From an uncultured Ectothiorhodospiraceae bacterium (GTDB lineage: Bacteria > Pseudomonadota > Gammaproteobacteria > UBA9214), in NCBI GenBank assembly GCA_947258515.1, contig CAMYIO010000040.1, positions 1 to 52,591 of the forward strand: a stretch of DNA of 52,591 nucleotides, read 5' to 3'. The translations under genes and the position numbers were made by a program. The notes beneath the pieces are model-generated. The model saw only the letters and a program-made list of their open reading frames with translations. It was not told where the DNA came from and searched no databases. Positions 25,833-34,639 of the stretch are shown here, piece by piece. Numbering within the stretch: the first letter of the stretch is position 1; every line of letters starts with the position of its first letter.

Positions 25833-27035
25833 TCAGGCGTGCGCCTGCAGTTTTTCCTTGAAATGCGAAAAGGCGTCCAGCATGGCGTTGATCTGCGCCT
25901 GGCTGTGGGCCGCGCTGAGACTGCAGCGCAGCAGCGGTTTGCCGCCCGGTGTGGCCGGGGGGAGGACCAGATTGACATAGATGCCCTGTGACAGTAACTC
26001 ATTCCATAGTGCGGTTGTCTCGGCAACGGTTGCGGGCAGTCGCACGGCGATCACCGGGCTGATTTCAGGGCCGAGTTCAAAACCCATGGCCGCCAGACCC
26101 TGGTATAGCTGCGTGGCATTGTCCCAGAGTTTTTTGCGCAGTGCGCTGCTGCGGTGGAGGATCTCGAGGGCTTTACGGGTCGAGGCTATCAGCGACGGTG
26201 AAGAGGATGCGGTGAATATATAGGGACGCATGGCATAGCGCACAGTTTCCAGCTCCGGCCAGCGGCTGACGCAGAATCCACCGATAGACCCAAGGCTTTT
26301 GCTGAAGGTGCCGGTAATGAAGTCCACCTCGGCCTCGACTTCGAGCGCTTCAGCGAGCCCCCTGCCTTGCTGGCCGAGAACGCCCAGCGAATGGGCCTCG
26401 TCCACCAGCAAGAAGGCGCCATAGCGGTTCTTCATGTCTACAATCTCGCGTAGCGGCGCGCGGTCACCGAGCATGCTGTAGATCCCTTCCACCACCACCA
26501 GGGTATTCCCGGCACGGTCACCGAGTCGTTGCAGGCGTTTCTCCAGGTCTGCCGGGTTGTTGTGCTGGAAACGGATTACCTGGGCACTACCGAGTCGGGT
26601 GCCATCATAGATACTGGCATGGCAATCGGCATCCAGCAGGATGACATCCTCGGAACCTGTCAGCGTCGAGAGTATCGCCAGGTTCGCGATGTAGCCTGTT
26701 GAAAAGACAATCGCCGCGGGACAGTTGAAAAAGGCCGCCAGTTCATTCTCCAGCGCCACATGCGCGGCATAGCTGCCGTTCGCCATGCGCGAGCCCGTGG
26801 TGCCTGTTCCCTCTTCACTGACTGCCCTGCAGGCAGCTGCAACGCATTCCGGATCGAAGGTGAGTCCCAGATAGTTATTGGTGCCGGCCATGATGACCTT
26901 GCGGCCATTGATGATCGCTTCAGTGGCCGAAACCACGCGCTCTACGACGACATGAAAGGGGTCCACGCCGCTGCCGGCTACCAGCCCGGCACGCGTTTCC
27001 TCGAGGGAACGGAATTTATTGAAAAGGTTTGCCAT
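25833..27035 (-). CDS. spt: Serine palmitoyltransferase (alpha-oxoamine synthase family)
   Basis: PLP enzyme that condenses L-serine with an acyl thioester to give 3-ketosphinganine, the committed step of sphingolipid synthesis. In its 400 residues the PLP-lysine motif reads GTFSKSLGSIGGFCVSRWPE. The G-T-F-S-K and G-G-F-C-V-S forms are those of bacterial serine palmitoyltransferases such as the Sphingomonas enzyme, rather than of KBL, BioF or ALAS. The matching RPYIFTASSSPSLIAS segment, the GTNNYLGLTFDPE N-terminal pattern and DADCHASIYDG (PLP-stacking His) support this. It follows the acyl carrier protein gene by 3 bp, so the acyl donor is probably acyl-ACP. It is expected to be cytoplasmic. 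Confidence 0.9.
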   Translation of the reverse strand: MANLFNKFRSLEETRAGLVAGSGVDPFHVVVERVVSATEAIINGRKVIMAGTNNYLGLTFDPECVAAACRAVSEEGTGTTGSRMANGSYAAHVALENELAAFFNCPAAIVFSTGYIANLAILSTLTGSEDVILLDADCHASIYDGTRLGSAQVIRFQHNNPADLEKRLQRLGDRAGNTLVVVEGIYSMLGDRAPLREIVDMKNRYGAFLLVDEAHSLGVLGQQGRGLAEALEVEAEVDFITGTFSKSLGSIGGFCVSRWPELETVRYAMRPYIFTASSSPSLIASTRKALEILHRSSALRKKLWDNATQLYQGLAAMGFELGPEISPVIAVRLPATVAETTALWNELLSQGIYVNLVLPPATPGGKPLLRCSLSAAHSQAQINAMLDAFSHFKEKLQAHA

Positions 27036-27038
27036 CTA

Positions 27039-27287
27039 TCAGCTGTCTTTCAGCAATTGTTGCAATTGTTCTGCCAAATCACCAAGGCTGTTTACCCTGG
27101 GAAGGATATTCAAGGGCACTGAGATATCGAAATGATCCTCGATCTGCGTCATCAGTTCCATGACCTTCACTGAATCCAGGCCCACTTCGTTGATCAGGCC
27201 GGTCTCTGCACAGAGCTCAATCGGTTCACTGGCGTATGGACGAATCAGCACGTACAGCTGATCAAGGATAGCCTCTTTGCTTTGCAT
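27039..27287 (-). CDS. Dedicated acyl carrier protein
   Basis: An 82-residue acidic carrier protein with the phosphopantetheine site GLDSVKVMEL; Ser39 in G-L-D-S is the attachment residue. It is flanked by a 3-bp gap to the serine palmitoyltransferase and a 105-bp gap to the SDR gene, all on the minus strand. It diverges from housekeeping AcpP in the helix I region (LYVLIRPYASEPIELCAET). The expected job is to receive the acyl chain from the ligase at 28367-30148 and present it to Spt, as AcpR does in Caulobacter. It differs from fatty-acid AcpP, which lies elsewhere in most genomes. Confidence 0.9.
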   Translation of the reverse strand: MQSKEAILDQLYVLIRPYASEPIELCAETGLINEVGLDSVKVMELMTQIEDHFDISVPLNILPRVNSLGDLAEQLQQLLKDS

Positions 27288-27392
27288 CTTTGTCTATCTC
27301 CGTGCTTCTATGGGTGCGGCTGGCCGACATCCAGCATGCACGTTATCGGTCATCGGCGAGATACGCAATAAAATTTTCTGACGTGGCCGGTC

Positions 27393-28340
27393 TCACGCTC
27401 CACGCCCGGGCCCACCCCAGCCCATGGTGCGCTGCAGACCCTCCTGCAGGGAAAATCCCGGCTGCCAGCCGATAGCGGCCGTCAACGCCGTGTTATCCGC
27501 CACCCAGTCGGGATGCCGCAGCTCGCGCACCTTTCCCGGTGTCAGCATGGGAGCATAACCGATCAGTCGTGCAGTGGTGGCATTCATGGCTGCAAGCGAG
27601 CGCAGCAATGCTGCCGGCAAGGGCACCCTGATAATGCGTCTGTCACGCAGCGCCGAGACAACGGCGATGATTTCATCCCAGCTGTAACCTCCGGCCCGGG
27701 TGTCATTCAGTTCATAAATTCCGCTACGGCACTGTCCGGCATCCAGCCACCTGAGTACGGCCGCGCACAGGTCTTCGACATACAGCAATGACACCCGGGC
27801 ACCGGTTTCGCCCAGTACCGGTGCTATGCCACGGCCCATCCACTGAAACAGCGGCAGCATTTCCCGGTCACCCGGCCCGTAAACGGCGGGAGGACGAAAC
27901 GCAACCCACTCCATGTCACCTGCCATGCCGGCCAGGGCCTCTTCACCGAGGTGCTTGCTGGATGCGTAATGGGAGAGCTGCGGCGCACGCGCTGCCAGTG
28001 ACGAGAGCGACAGGAACCTGGGTCTGGGCGACTGCGCGAGTGCCACCCGTACCAGCTGTTTCACACCCTCGACATTGACGGCGTTGAAGTCGGCTGCCGT
28101 GACGCCACGAACGGCGCCGGCACAGTGCACCACGGCATCGGCACCCTGCAGCAAGCAATCCAGGGATGCGCTGTCCTGCAGAGAACCGCTAACGGGTTCT
28201 AGCCCGGCTGACGCGGGGAGTCTATGGGCGGAATGCGGACGAGTCAGTGCTTTTACATGCCACCCGGCGGTCACCAGGTGTTTTGTCAGCATGGTGCCGA
28301 TAAATCCGGTGGCGCCGGTTACAGCAATGGTTCGTGACAT
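27393..28340 (-). CDS. NAD(P)-dependent epimerase/SDR, probable CerR-like ketoreductase
   Basis: A 315-residue extended short-chain dehydrogenase. The nucleotide-binding loop is TGATGFIG at residues 8-15, LSSLAARAP provides the catalytic Ser strand and HYASSKHLGEE gives the Tyr-x3-Lys pair. In the known Caulobacter ceramide cluster a gene annotated as NAD-dependent epimerase (cerR) reduces the 3-keto group of the acylated or free ketosphinganine. The present gene has the same place between the acyl carrier protein and the acyl-activating enzyme. The assignment therefore rests on family plus order. A sugar epimerase is the alternative, but no sugar genes lie in this operon. Confidence 0.78.
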   Translation of the reverse strand: MSRTIAVTGATGFIGTMLTKHLVTAGWHVKALTRPHSAHRLPASAGLEPVSGSLQDSASLDCLLQGADAVVHCAGAVRGVTAADFNAVNVEGVKQLVRVALAQSPRPRFLSLSSLAARAPQLSHYASSKHLGEEALAGMAGDMEWVAFRPPAVYGPGDREMLPLFQWMGRGIAPVLGETGARVSLLYVEDLCAAVLRWLDAGQCRSGIYELNDTRAGGYSWDEIIAVVSALRDRRIIRVPLPAALLRSLAAMNATTARLIGYAPMLTPGKVRELRHPDWVADNTALTAAIGWQPGFSLQEGLQRTMGWGGPGRGA

Positions 28341-28366
28341 GGAGAACCAGCGACGTCTACGCGTTG

Positions 28367-30148
28367 TCAGCCGGCCTGTTTTTGTGACAGGACAGCCGTC
28401 GCTTGCCTCTCTATCTGAACACCAGCCTGGTTTAGCGGGTGAGCGTCGATGTAATTCTGCCTTGCCTTGGAGCGGGACAGCTTGCCCGACGAAGTCCGCG
28501 GCAGCGTGTGTAACGGTGCCAGCTCGATGTGACAGTCGACACCCACCTCGGCATGGATCAGTCCCTGCAGGCGCCTGATCAATTCCGCTCGCTTGTCACT
28601 GTCATTGTCGCGGTACTGGACCACCATCACGGCTACGTCAGCGCCACCCGCACCGGGTACCGCAAATGCCAGTGCATCTCCGGGACGCACATCCGGCTGC
28701 TGCTCCGCAAGCTGCTCCAGATCCTGCGGCCAGATATTGCGGCCGTTGATGATGATCAGGTCCTTGCTGCGCCCCGTGATCATGATGCTATCGTCTACCC
28801 GGTAGCCGATGTCGCCCGTGTTCAGCCAGCCATCCGGCGAGAGCGTTTCGGCGGTGATTTCCGGCTCGTTGAAATAACCCGACATGACACTCGGCGCGCG
28901 CACGTGGATTACACCGATATGGCGTTCCGGCACGACATCACCCGCGGCATTTCTTACCTCCACTTCAAACGCCGACAGCGGCACACCACAGTTCACAAAT
29001 TGACTGAGGCGCTCTTTGACCGCATCCGTCGCCGGTCGTGCATGGTCGAGCAGCGCCAGGTGCTCCGCATCCACATGGTCAACCGACAGCCCGCCATCCA
29101 GCGGTGCAAAACTCACCGCCAGCGAACACTCGGCCATCCCGTAACAGGCAAGAAACGCCTTGCGATCGAAACCGCTCGGGCCCAGGGCCTCGGCAAAGTC
29201 ATACAGAACCTGCGGCCGGATGGTCTCGGCACCGACACCTGCGACTCGCCAGGCGCTCAGGTCAAAGGTCTCGGCCTCACCTTCACGCAATCGCCGGTTG
29301 CACAGTTCATAGCCAAACGGCGGACTGAACGAGATCGTTGCCTTGTTACGTGACATCAGTGACAGCCACTGGCGTGGACGCATTGCAAACTCACGCGTGC
29401 CAAGGTAGTCCACCGACAACTGCGAGGCCAGCGGCGCAAGCACCAGGCCGACCAGGCCCATGTCATGATAGAAGGGCAGCCAGGAGACACAACGGTCCGT
29501 CGTGCGCATGTCCATACCCTCGGTGATGATTCCCGAGAGATTGTTGAGCACGGCACGCTGGGTAATCATTACACCCCGCGGAAAACGGGTGCTGCCCGAG
29601 GTGTATTGCAGATAAGCCAGCTCATCTACCTGCATCGGCGACAGCTCACCCGCCTGCTGAGGCAGGGTGTCATAGGTTGCCGATGTGCCGACAAACGTCA
29701 GCCCCAGCCCCTCGGTTGCATCCGCAAGCAGCTCTGAATAATCCGCCGGTGCAACCGCCAGCGACGCCTGGCAGCCTCGTGTCATTGCCTGTATCTGCGC
29801 AACATACGCCTTGTGGCTGCCGGGGTTGTGGGGAATCGGCAGCGGCACAGGAACCAGGCCCGCGTACTGACAGGCAAAGAAAAAGCGCAGAAAATCGGGA
29901 TGGGTGTCCGCCACGATGACCATACGTGCACCGCGCGCAGCACCGAGGCCGCGCAGGCGTCGTGCCAGTCCCCGTGCCTGCTCTCTCAGCTGTGAATAGG
30001 TGAGCACCGCGTAGAGTTCGCCACGACTGGTATAGAAGTTACATCCTGTTCGCCCCAACGCAGCATAATCAAGGGCCGCTGCAAGATTCGGAAAATCCGC
30101 AGCCCTCAATGGCAGGTTGTTACCGGTTGTTGTTGCTTCCAAGCCCAA
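28367..30148 (-). CDS. Fatty acyl-AMP ligase / acyl-ACP synthetase
   Basis: A 593-residue ANL-superfamily ligase that activates a fatty acid as acyl-AMP and passes it to a carrier protein. The phosphate loop is YLQYTSGSTRFPRGVMIT and the adenylate-binding YGMAECSLAVSF follows. WLNTGDIGYRVDDSIMITGR is the hinge region, and the C-terminal TSSGKLSRSKAR carries the adenylation Lys. The FAAL-type pattern (LPIPHNPGSHK region and the insertion before the C-domain) fits transfer to ACP rather than CoA. The start is TTG at 30148, with AGGAG 7 bases upstream on the minus strand. It probably loads the acyl carrier protein two genes downstream. The Caulobacter counterpart is aasR. Confidence 0.88.
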   Translation of the reverse strand: MGLEATTTGNNLPLRAADFPNLAAALDYAALGRTGCNFYTSRGELYAVLTYSQLREQARGLARRLRGLGAARGARMVIVADTHPDFLRFFFACQYAGLVPVPLPIPHNPGSHKAYVAQIQAMTRGCQASLAVAPADYSELLADATEGLGLTFVGTSATYDTLPQQAGELSPMQVDELAYLQYTSGSTRFPRGVMITQRAVLNNLSGIITEGMDMRTTDRCVSWLPFYHDMGLVGLVLAPLASQLSVDYLGTREFAMRPRQWLSLMSRNKATISFSPPFGYELCNRRLREGEAETFDLSAWRVAGVGAETIRPQVLYDFAEALGPSGFDRKAFLACYGMAECSLAVSFAPLDGGLSVDHVDAEHLALLDHARPATDAVKERLSQFVNCGVPLSAFEVEVRNAAGDVVPERHIGVIHVRAPSVMSGYFNEPEITAETLSPDGWLNTGDIGYRVDDSIMITGRSKDLIIINGRNIWPQDLEQLAEQQPDVRPGDALAFAVPGAGGADVAVMVVQYRDNDSDKRAELIRRLQGLIHAEVGVDCHIELAPLHTLPRTSSGKLSRSKARQNYIDAHPLNQAGVQIERQATAVLSQKQAG

Positions 30149-30835
30149 GAGTCGTCTCCTGTTAACTAGCCGTTATCTACAATCACAATCATCAGTCCCG
30201 GGTTCACCCGCAGGGTTGCAGCGTACCTCGAAATTACACACCCGGGTCCCTGGGCCACGATCTTGTGCCGGGGGACCCACACCCACTACAGGTATCCAGC
30301 AAGTAATTGACCTGTAATAAAATTGGCTGCAAAATCATAACATAGGCAAATACTTATGCATTTTCCAAGATTTACTGACAAATCGCAACCCGCATCTCTA
30401 TGAAATACCTGGCTCGATGAAGATAGGGTTCGGAGTGCAACAGCCTGGTGTCGGTCATTGTGCCAGGCTTGCTGATTGCCACCGAACTTCAGCGACTGTA
30501 AAATTTGAGCCTGGTCACCTTACGCCAACTGTCCAACTCGACGATCCAATGCAGGTCACAGTTTCATACTATACGGACAGGTGATTGTTTTCGCGCCATT
30601 TCACGCCATTAGCTGGTCACCTTGTGCCATTCGGTGTAACAAAGATACCGCAGCAGCAGTGTACGTCTGGCAGCCGTCAGATATCCGCACTATGAGCCTG
30701 TCTCCCGCGCGCTCGGCCAGTGCCGGCCGCGAGGGCCCCGCACCTTCTGCTATGGCGGCATCGATCACTGAAATAATACACTCCGAGGCGAGCGGAGCGC
30801 TCAGCACAGGACTTGCGCTGACTTGCAGGCGACTA
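30149..30835. other. 687-bp spacer upstream of the acyl-AMP ligase
   Basis: No convincing gene is seen. The side next to 30148 is AT-rich (30310-30400) and should hold the promoter of the minus-strand operon. A short direct repeat, CTGGTCACCTT followed by ACGCCA or GTGCCA, occurs at about 30512 and 30613 and may be left from a mobile element. The region includes open frames on both strands, but they lack any family motif and have odd residue composition. Confidence 0.5.
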
Positions 30836-31252
30836 TCAGGGCCAGTCCGCTTTCAATGCAGTGAGGATCTGTGTGTTCTGTTCGGTACTGGTGGCGTTGA
30901 GACTGGCCAGATCCGGGGGGCCGGGCCAGCCAGGGTCAATGAATGTCTGTCCGGAGAATGTCCGCATTTCTTCATATCGCGGAATGACGTGGAAATGCAC
31001 ATCTGGATCAACCATCATCAACATCAGGTAGTTGATCCGGTCATAGTTGAACATGCGGCCAAGCACCCCTTCAATATGGCCGGTGATAGACTGTAATTCG
31101 GCAAAGGCGGCAGCGCTGATCATGGAGAAAGCCGTGCGCGGCTCTTTGCATACAAGTACCAGCGAACCAAGCGTTACCTGCCCGGGACGCAACAATACCG
31201 CCCAGTGATCATAATCCCTGATCAGGGTGGCCGGCGCACCGAATTTTTTCAT
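30836..31252 (-). CDS. HIT-family (histidine triad) protein
   Basis: A histidine-triad nucleotide-binding protein of about 138 residues. The triad is DVHFHVIPRYEE: H-F-H is kept and the third triad position reads I-P rather than His. The start at ATG 31252 (MKKFGAPATLIRDYDHWAVL) matches related proteins; an earlier ATG at 31312 would add 20 residues. HIT proteins hydrolyse or transfer nucleotidyl groups, for example releasing AMP from adenylates. Here it lies between the acyl-AMP ligase and the putative ceramide synthase, so a link to acyl-adenylate or CDP-headgroup chemistry is possible, but no substrate can be read from the sequence. Confidence 0.82.
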   Translation of the reverse strand: MKKFGAPATLIRDYDHWAVLLRPGQVTLGSLVLVCKEPRTAFSMISAAAFAELQSITGHIEGVLGRMFNYDRINYLMLMMVDPDVHFHVIPRYEEMRTFSGQTFIDPGWPGPPDLASLNATSTEQNTQILTALKADWP

Positions 31253-31440
31253 TGTCGCATTCAAGACGATTGCTCCCTGTTTCTGAAAAACCGGTTTGCA
31301 CCATTCCATCATGCCCCGGGGTATGGCGGTAAGCTGCAACCGTGACCTTCTGTTTATTGCTGCCAGATTTTGTATTATGCACGAAATACCAGCATACCCC
31401 GCCACGCAGAGGATGTAATGGCAGATCCGGAGCCCAGAAA

Positions 31441-32595
31441 ATGACCGCCCCCGAAAAGTTTGATCATAACGGCGAACTCGGCATCTTGCCGGTCCTGAAC
31501 GCAAAGGACCTGGAACGTTTCATTCGTGTGCCATGGCCCATCTATGCTGGCGATCCCTGCTGGATACCGCCGCTGTTGCTTGAGCGAAAAGAGCATCTGT
31601 CAGCGAAAAACCCCTATTTCAAACACGCCAGCTGGCAGGCCTGGGTGGCCTTTCGAAATGAAAAACCCGTGGGGCGCATCAGCGCCCAGGTGGACCAGTT
31701 GCGCCTGGAAAGGTATGACGACGCAACCGGCCTGTTCGGCTTTCTCGAGGCAGACGATGATGCGGCTGTTTTCCGGCTACTGCTGGAGACGGCATGCGAC
31801 TGGCTCAGGGAACAGGGAATGAAAAGGGTACAGGGCCCCTTCAGCTTTTCAATCAATGATGAATGCGGCCTGCTGGTGGAGGGCTTCGAAACACCGCCCT
31901 GTTTCATGATGGGACATGCACGACCCTATTATGCCGGCAGGCTGGAGTCGCTTGGTTACAGCAAGGCCATGGATCTGCTCGCCTATCGTCTGGATACCGA
32001 CTTTGTTGTGCCCGCGGCGATGCAGAAATTGACCGCAAAGAGTTCCACACGGATAACTGTCTCGCCCTTGAGGCGTTATCGTCTGCAAGAGGATCTGGTT
32101 GTTTTACGTGAGCTGTTCAATGACGCCTGGGCAGGCAACTGGGGTTTCGTACCCTTCACCCGTGAAGAATTTGATGAGCTGGGGCATAACCTGGTACGAC
32201 TGGTGGATGAGGATTTCATCCAGATCGCTTCGGTCGACGGCAAACCCGCGGCCATGATCGTGGCACTGCCCAACCTGAATGAGGCAGCCCGGGACCTCGA
32301 TGGACGCCTGCTGCCGCTGGGATGGTTGAAACTGTTGTGGCGCGTGAAGCGACACAAGCTGAAAACGGCCCGCGTTACCCTGATGGGTGTGCGCCAGGAA
32401 TACCAAAAGAGCGCGCTGGGACTCGCGCTGGCCTATACAATGATGGACGCTATTCGATTACCGGTGACGTCGCAGGGCATCAACGAGGTAGAGATGTCAT
32501 GGATCCTGGAGGACAATCGCAACATGCGGCATATTCTGGAATCACTTGGCGCCGATCCCTACAAGCGTTACCGGATCTATCAAAAAGAACTCTGA
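31441..32595 (+). CDS. GNAT-fold acyltransferase, candidate bacterial ceramide synthase
   Basis: A 384-residue protein with two GNAT-like halves. Segments such as FIRVPWPIYAGDPCWIPPLL, FGFLEADDDAAVFRLLLETA, GPFSFSINDECGLLVEGF, PPCFMMGHARPYYAGRLESL and NEVEMSWILEDNRNMRHILE are those of the hypothetical GNAT family that includes the Caulobacter ceramide synthase bCerS. That enzyme adds the N-acyl chain to the sphingoid base and is unrelated to eukaryotic ceramide synthase. The ATG at 31441 follows GGAG by about 9 bases. It is divergent from the HIT gene and about 1.3 kb from the acyl-AMP ligase. Family membership is moderately sure; the function comes from context. Confidence 0.72.
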   Translation: MTAPEKFDHNGELGILPVLNAKDLERFIRVPWPIYAGDPCWIPPLLLERKEHLSAKNPYFKHASWQAWVAFRNEKPVGRISAQVDQLRLERYDDATGLFGFLEADDDAAVFRLLLETACDWLREQGMKRVQGPFSFSINDECGLLVEGFETPPCFMMGHARPYYAGRLESLGYSKAMDLLAYRLDTDFVVPAAMQKLTAKSSTRITVSPLRRYRLQEDLVVLRELFNDAWAGNWGFVPFTREEFDELGHNLVRLVDEDFIQIASVDGKPAAMIVALPNLNEAARDLDGRLLPLGWLKLLWRVKRHKLKTARVTLMGVRQEYQKSALGLALAYTMMDAIRLPVTSQGINEVEMSWILEDNRNMRHILESLGADPYKRYRIYQKEL

Positions 32596-32660
32596 CTATC
32601 CGGCAACGTTGGCCTGAATTCCGGGTAGTGGCCGACAGCCAGGAGAAATAACAACCGAGC

Positions 32661-33482
32661 ATGCACAGCGCACTTCCCGCCACTCCCTTCAGCGCCATCG
32701 TCATGGCGGCCGACCGCAACCCCCATGACCCTGTCGCAAGGGCCGCCGCTGTGGCCTGCAAGGCACTGGCACCGGTCGCTGGCACGCCCATGGTGCTGCG
32801 GGTTCTGAATGCGCTGGGACAGAGCCTGCAGGTTGGACCGCGGTTGTTGTGTGGCCCGCCCAGGCCTCTGCTCGAACAGGACGAGGCGCTCATGTCCGGG
32901 GTCGATGCAGGTGACTACGGCTGGACGGCCAGCAGGGACAGCCCGAGTGCCAGTGCCGCCGCCGCCATGGAGCAGATCCCGGAATCACAACCGGTATTGC
33001 TGACGACCGCCGATCACGCTTTATTGAGCAGCCAGATTATCGATCATTTTTGCGGACAGGCACGCACTGCCGACTTTGACCTGGTGGTTGCGCTGGCTGC
33101 GCATGAACGGGTTGCGGCAGCCTATCCTGACATGCACAGGACGCAGCTGCGCTTCAGCGACCGGGACTACTGCAGCTGTAACCTGTTTGCCTTCATGACG
33201 CCGCGCGCACGCAGCATTACCGCCTTGTGGCGCAAGGTGGAGAGTCAGCGCAAGCATCCCTGGCGGGTGATCGGTATCCTGGGTTGGTGGCCGGTGTTCA
33301 AATACCTGCTCGGACGCCTGTCCCTGCAAGAGGCGCTTGCACGACTATCCGGCAGACTCGGGATGAAGATCGGCGCTGTCATCATGCCTTATGCCGATGC
33401 GGCCGTGGATGTGGACAGCGAGAATGACTGGCGCCTGGTACAGCAGATCGTGGCGCAAAAGAAAAAGCCCCGGGCAAACTGA
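32661..33482 (+). CDS. MobA-like nucleotidyltransferase, putative
   Basis: A 273-residue protein with an NTP-transferase type A fold: FSAIVMAADRNPHDP at the start in place of the classic L-A-A-G-x-G-x-R loop, ALAPVAGTPMVLRVLNAL, a metal-site strand VLLTTADHALLSSQIIDHF, and VDVDSENDWRLVQQIV at the end. The Gly-rich loop is not canonical, so nucleotide binding may be unusual. It lies 65 bp after the putative ceramide synthase gene on the same strand, and AGGAG at 32641-32645 lies 15 bases before its ATG. It could activate a headgroup precursor as a CDP derivative. It converges on the next nucleotidyltransferase. Confidence 0.68.
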   Translation: MHSALPATPFSAIVMAADRNPHDPVARAAAVACKALAPVAGTPMVLRVLNALGQSLQVGPRLLCGPPRPLLEQDEALMSGVDAGDYGWTASRDSPSASAAAAMEQIPESQPVLLTTADHALLSSQIIDHFCGQARTADFDLVVALAAHERVAAAYPDMHRTQLRFSDRDYCSCNLFAFMTPRARSITALWRKVESQRKHPWRVIGILGWWPVFKYLLGRLSLQEALARLSGRLGMKIGAVIMPYADAAVDVDSENDWRLVQQIVAQKKKPRAN

Positions 33483-33496
33483 TTGACCGGGGCCTT
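33462..33496. terminator. Bidirectional terminator between convergent nucleotidyltransferases
   Basis: GCCCCGG (33467-33473) pairs with CCGGGGC (33487-33493) around a 13-base loop. The minus-strand side is followed by a TTTTTCTTTT run, making a strong Rho-independent terminator for the gene at 33521-34276. The plus-strand side has only CTT and is weak. Confidence 0.7.
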
Positions 33497-33520
33497 CGTG
33501 CAGCGGTTCAGGCTATCGGA

Positions 33521-34276
33521 CTAAATAGCCTGGACGTCGCCTGCTTCACCGGCCAGCCAGCCGGCGGCCATCTTCAACGCCTTGTCCAGGTCAACAGGAT
33601 AGTCGAGTTCACCCCATTGCAGGCCATTGATCGACTGGCTCCAGACGTGTCCCCCGGATGCCAGCTGGTCGATAACGGACAGATACCACTGCTGCAGGGC
33701 TACCGGTGTGTACATGGTCTGCGCCACCGCATCCCTGAACAGTTCGCCGCCCTGTTCGCGGAATAACAGTATGCCAATGGATTCGCCGTCGACACTGTCG
33801 GCGTCAAGATCCTTGCCTATTCTCAGCAGGCGATTGCCATCCAGGCAAACCTTCATATCGTCGGAGTCATAACGCGATTTGTGGTCCCTGGCCAGGGTGA
33901 TGGGCCTGAGCGGTGAGCCCAGCAGGCGCTTCACGATAGCGGGCTCAAACAGGGTGTCACCGTTGAGCAGTAAAAAATCCCCGCTCATCGCTTCCCTGGC
34001 CATCCACACGGTGGCGAGGTTGTCGGCCACATCGAAAAACGGGTTATAGATCGTCCTGATGCGCTTCGCACCGTAACGCTGGTCCAGTAGCGACTGAACA
34101 CGCACGGCGCCATAACCGACCACAACCGTGATATGGTTGACACCATTCTCGAGCAGGTGATCGATCTGCCACTCGACAACGGTGCGACCCTCAATATCAA
34201 GCAGGCACTTAGGAATTTCGGCTGTCATCGGTAACAACCTTCTCCCATGCCCGGCACTCAGTATGATTGCTTTCAC
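33521..34276 (-). CDS. NTP-transferase, probable cytidylyltransferase for a headgroup precursor
   Basis: A 251-residue sugar-/choline-phosphate nucleotidyltransferase. The nucleotide loop is ILSAGHGRRLLPMTAEIPKC, followed by DIEGRTVVEWQIDHLLENGV and the metal-binding LLLNGDTLFEPA. LicC-like and phosphoglycerate-type cytidylyltransferases share this arrangement. In Caulobacter a cytidylyltransferase (CpgD) supplies CDP-glycerate for ceramide phosphoglycerate, so a similar job is possible beside the CDP-alcohol phosphotransferase at 37867. Its strand is opposite to the neighbouring lptF-like gene, 363 bp away. The nucleotide and acceptor are inferred. Confidence 0.75.
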   Translation of the reverse strand: MKAIILSAGHGRRLLPMTAEIPKCLLDIEGRTVVEWQIDHLLENGVNHITVVVGYGAVRVQSLLDQRYGAKRIRTIYNPFFDVADNLATVWMAREAMSGDFLLLNGDTLFEPAIVKRLLGSPLRPITLARDHKSRYDSDDMKVCLDGNRLLRIGKDLDADSVDGESIGILLFREQGGELFRDAVAQTMYTPVALQQWYLSVIDQLASGGHVWSQSINGLQWGELDYPVDLDKALKMAAGWLAGEAGDVQAI

Positions 34277-34639
34277 AATGTTTAATCTCTTTGCTGTAAA
34301 GGTAAGCGGAGTCCTGGTCTGTGCGGCCAGTTATCCGCGCCATGCCAGTGTGCAGGGGAATGGTCGTGTAGTTCCTGTCACCCTGCGCCAATTGCTTGTC
34401 CTGCCGAGTCACAACACCATCAATCGCGCAGTCAAACAGGGTTATGAGTCACAACTCGATGATCTTACATGCATAATCAGCAAATACAAGGTTGTATTTA
34501 TTGTAAAGTACCTGCCGCAGGCAAGTCGGCTCACCGGGCTTCACGACACCCGGGAGGCAAACCATAGCCGCCGGGCGGTTATTGGCCGTTACCGGCAGGT
34601 GCCACCGGAGCCACAGATTCTTTTGCACGAGCGACCGCA
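34277..34639. promoter_or_regulatory. Divergent intergenic region with a candidate minus-strand promoter
   Basis: 363 bp between the minus-strand nucleotidyltransferase and the lptF-like gene. On the minus strand TTGTAT (34484-34489) and TAAGAT (34462-34467) are 16 bases apart, an acceptable -35/-10 pair, though 185 bp from the gene. No clear plus-strand pair was found. No coding frame here carries a family motif. Confidence 0.3.

Noticed and set aside
28529-29353. 274-codon open frame antisense to the acyl-AMP ligase
   Set aside because: Shadow of a GC-rich gene; His- and Arg-rich composition and no ribosome binding site.
30581-31096. 171-codon plus-strand frame before the putative ceramide synthase
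   Set aside because: Half of it is antisense to the HIT gene and the other half has no family pattern; treated as spacer.
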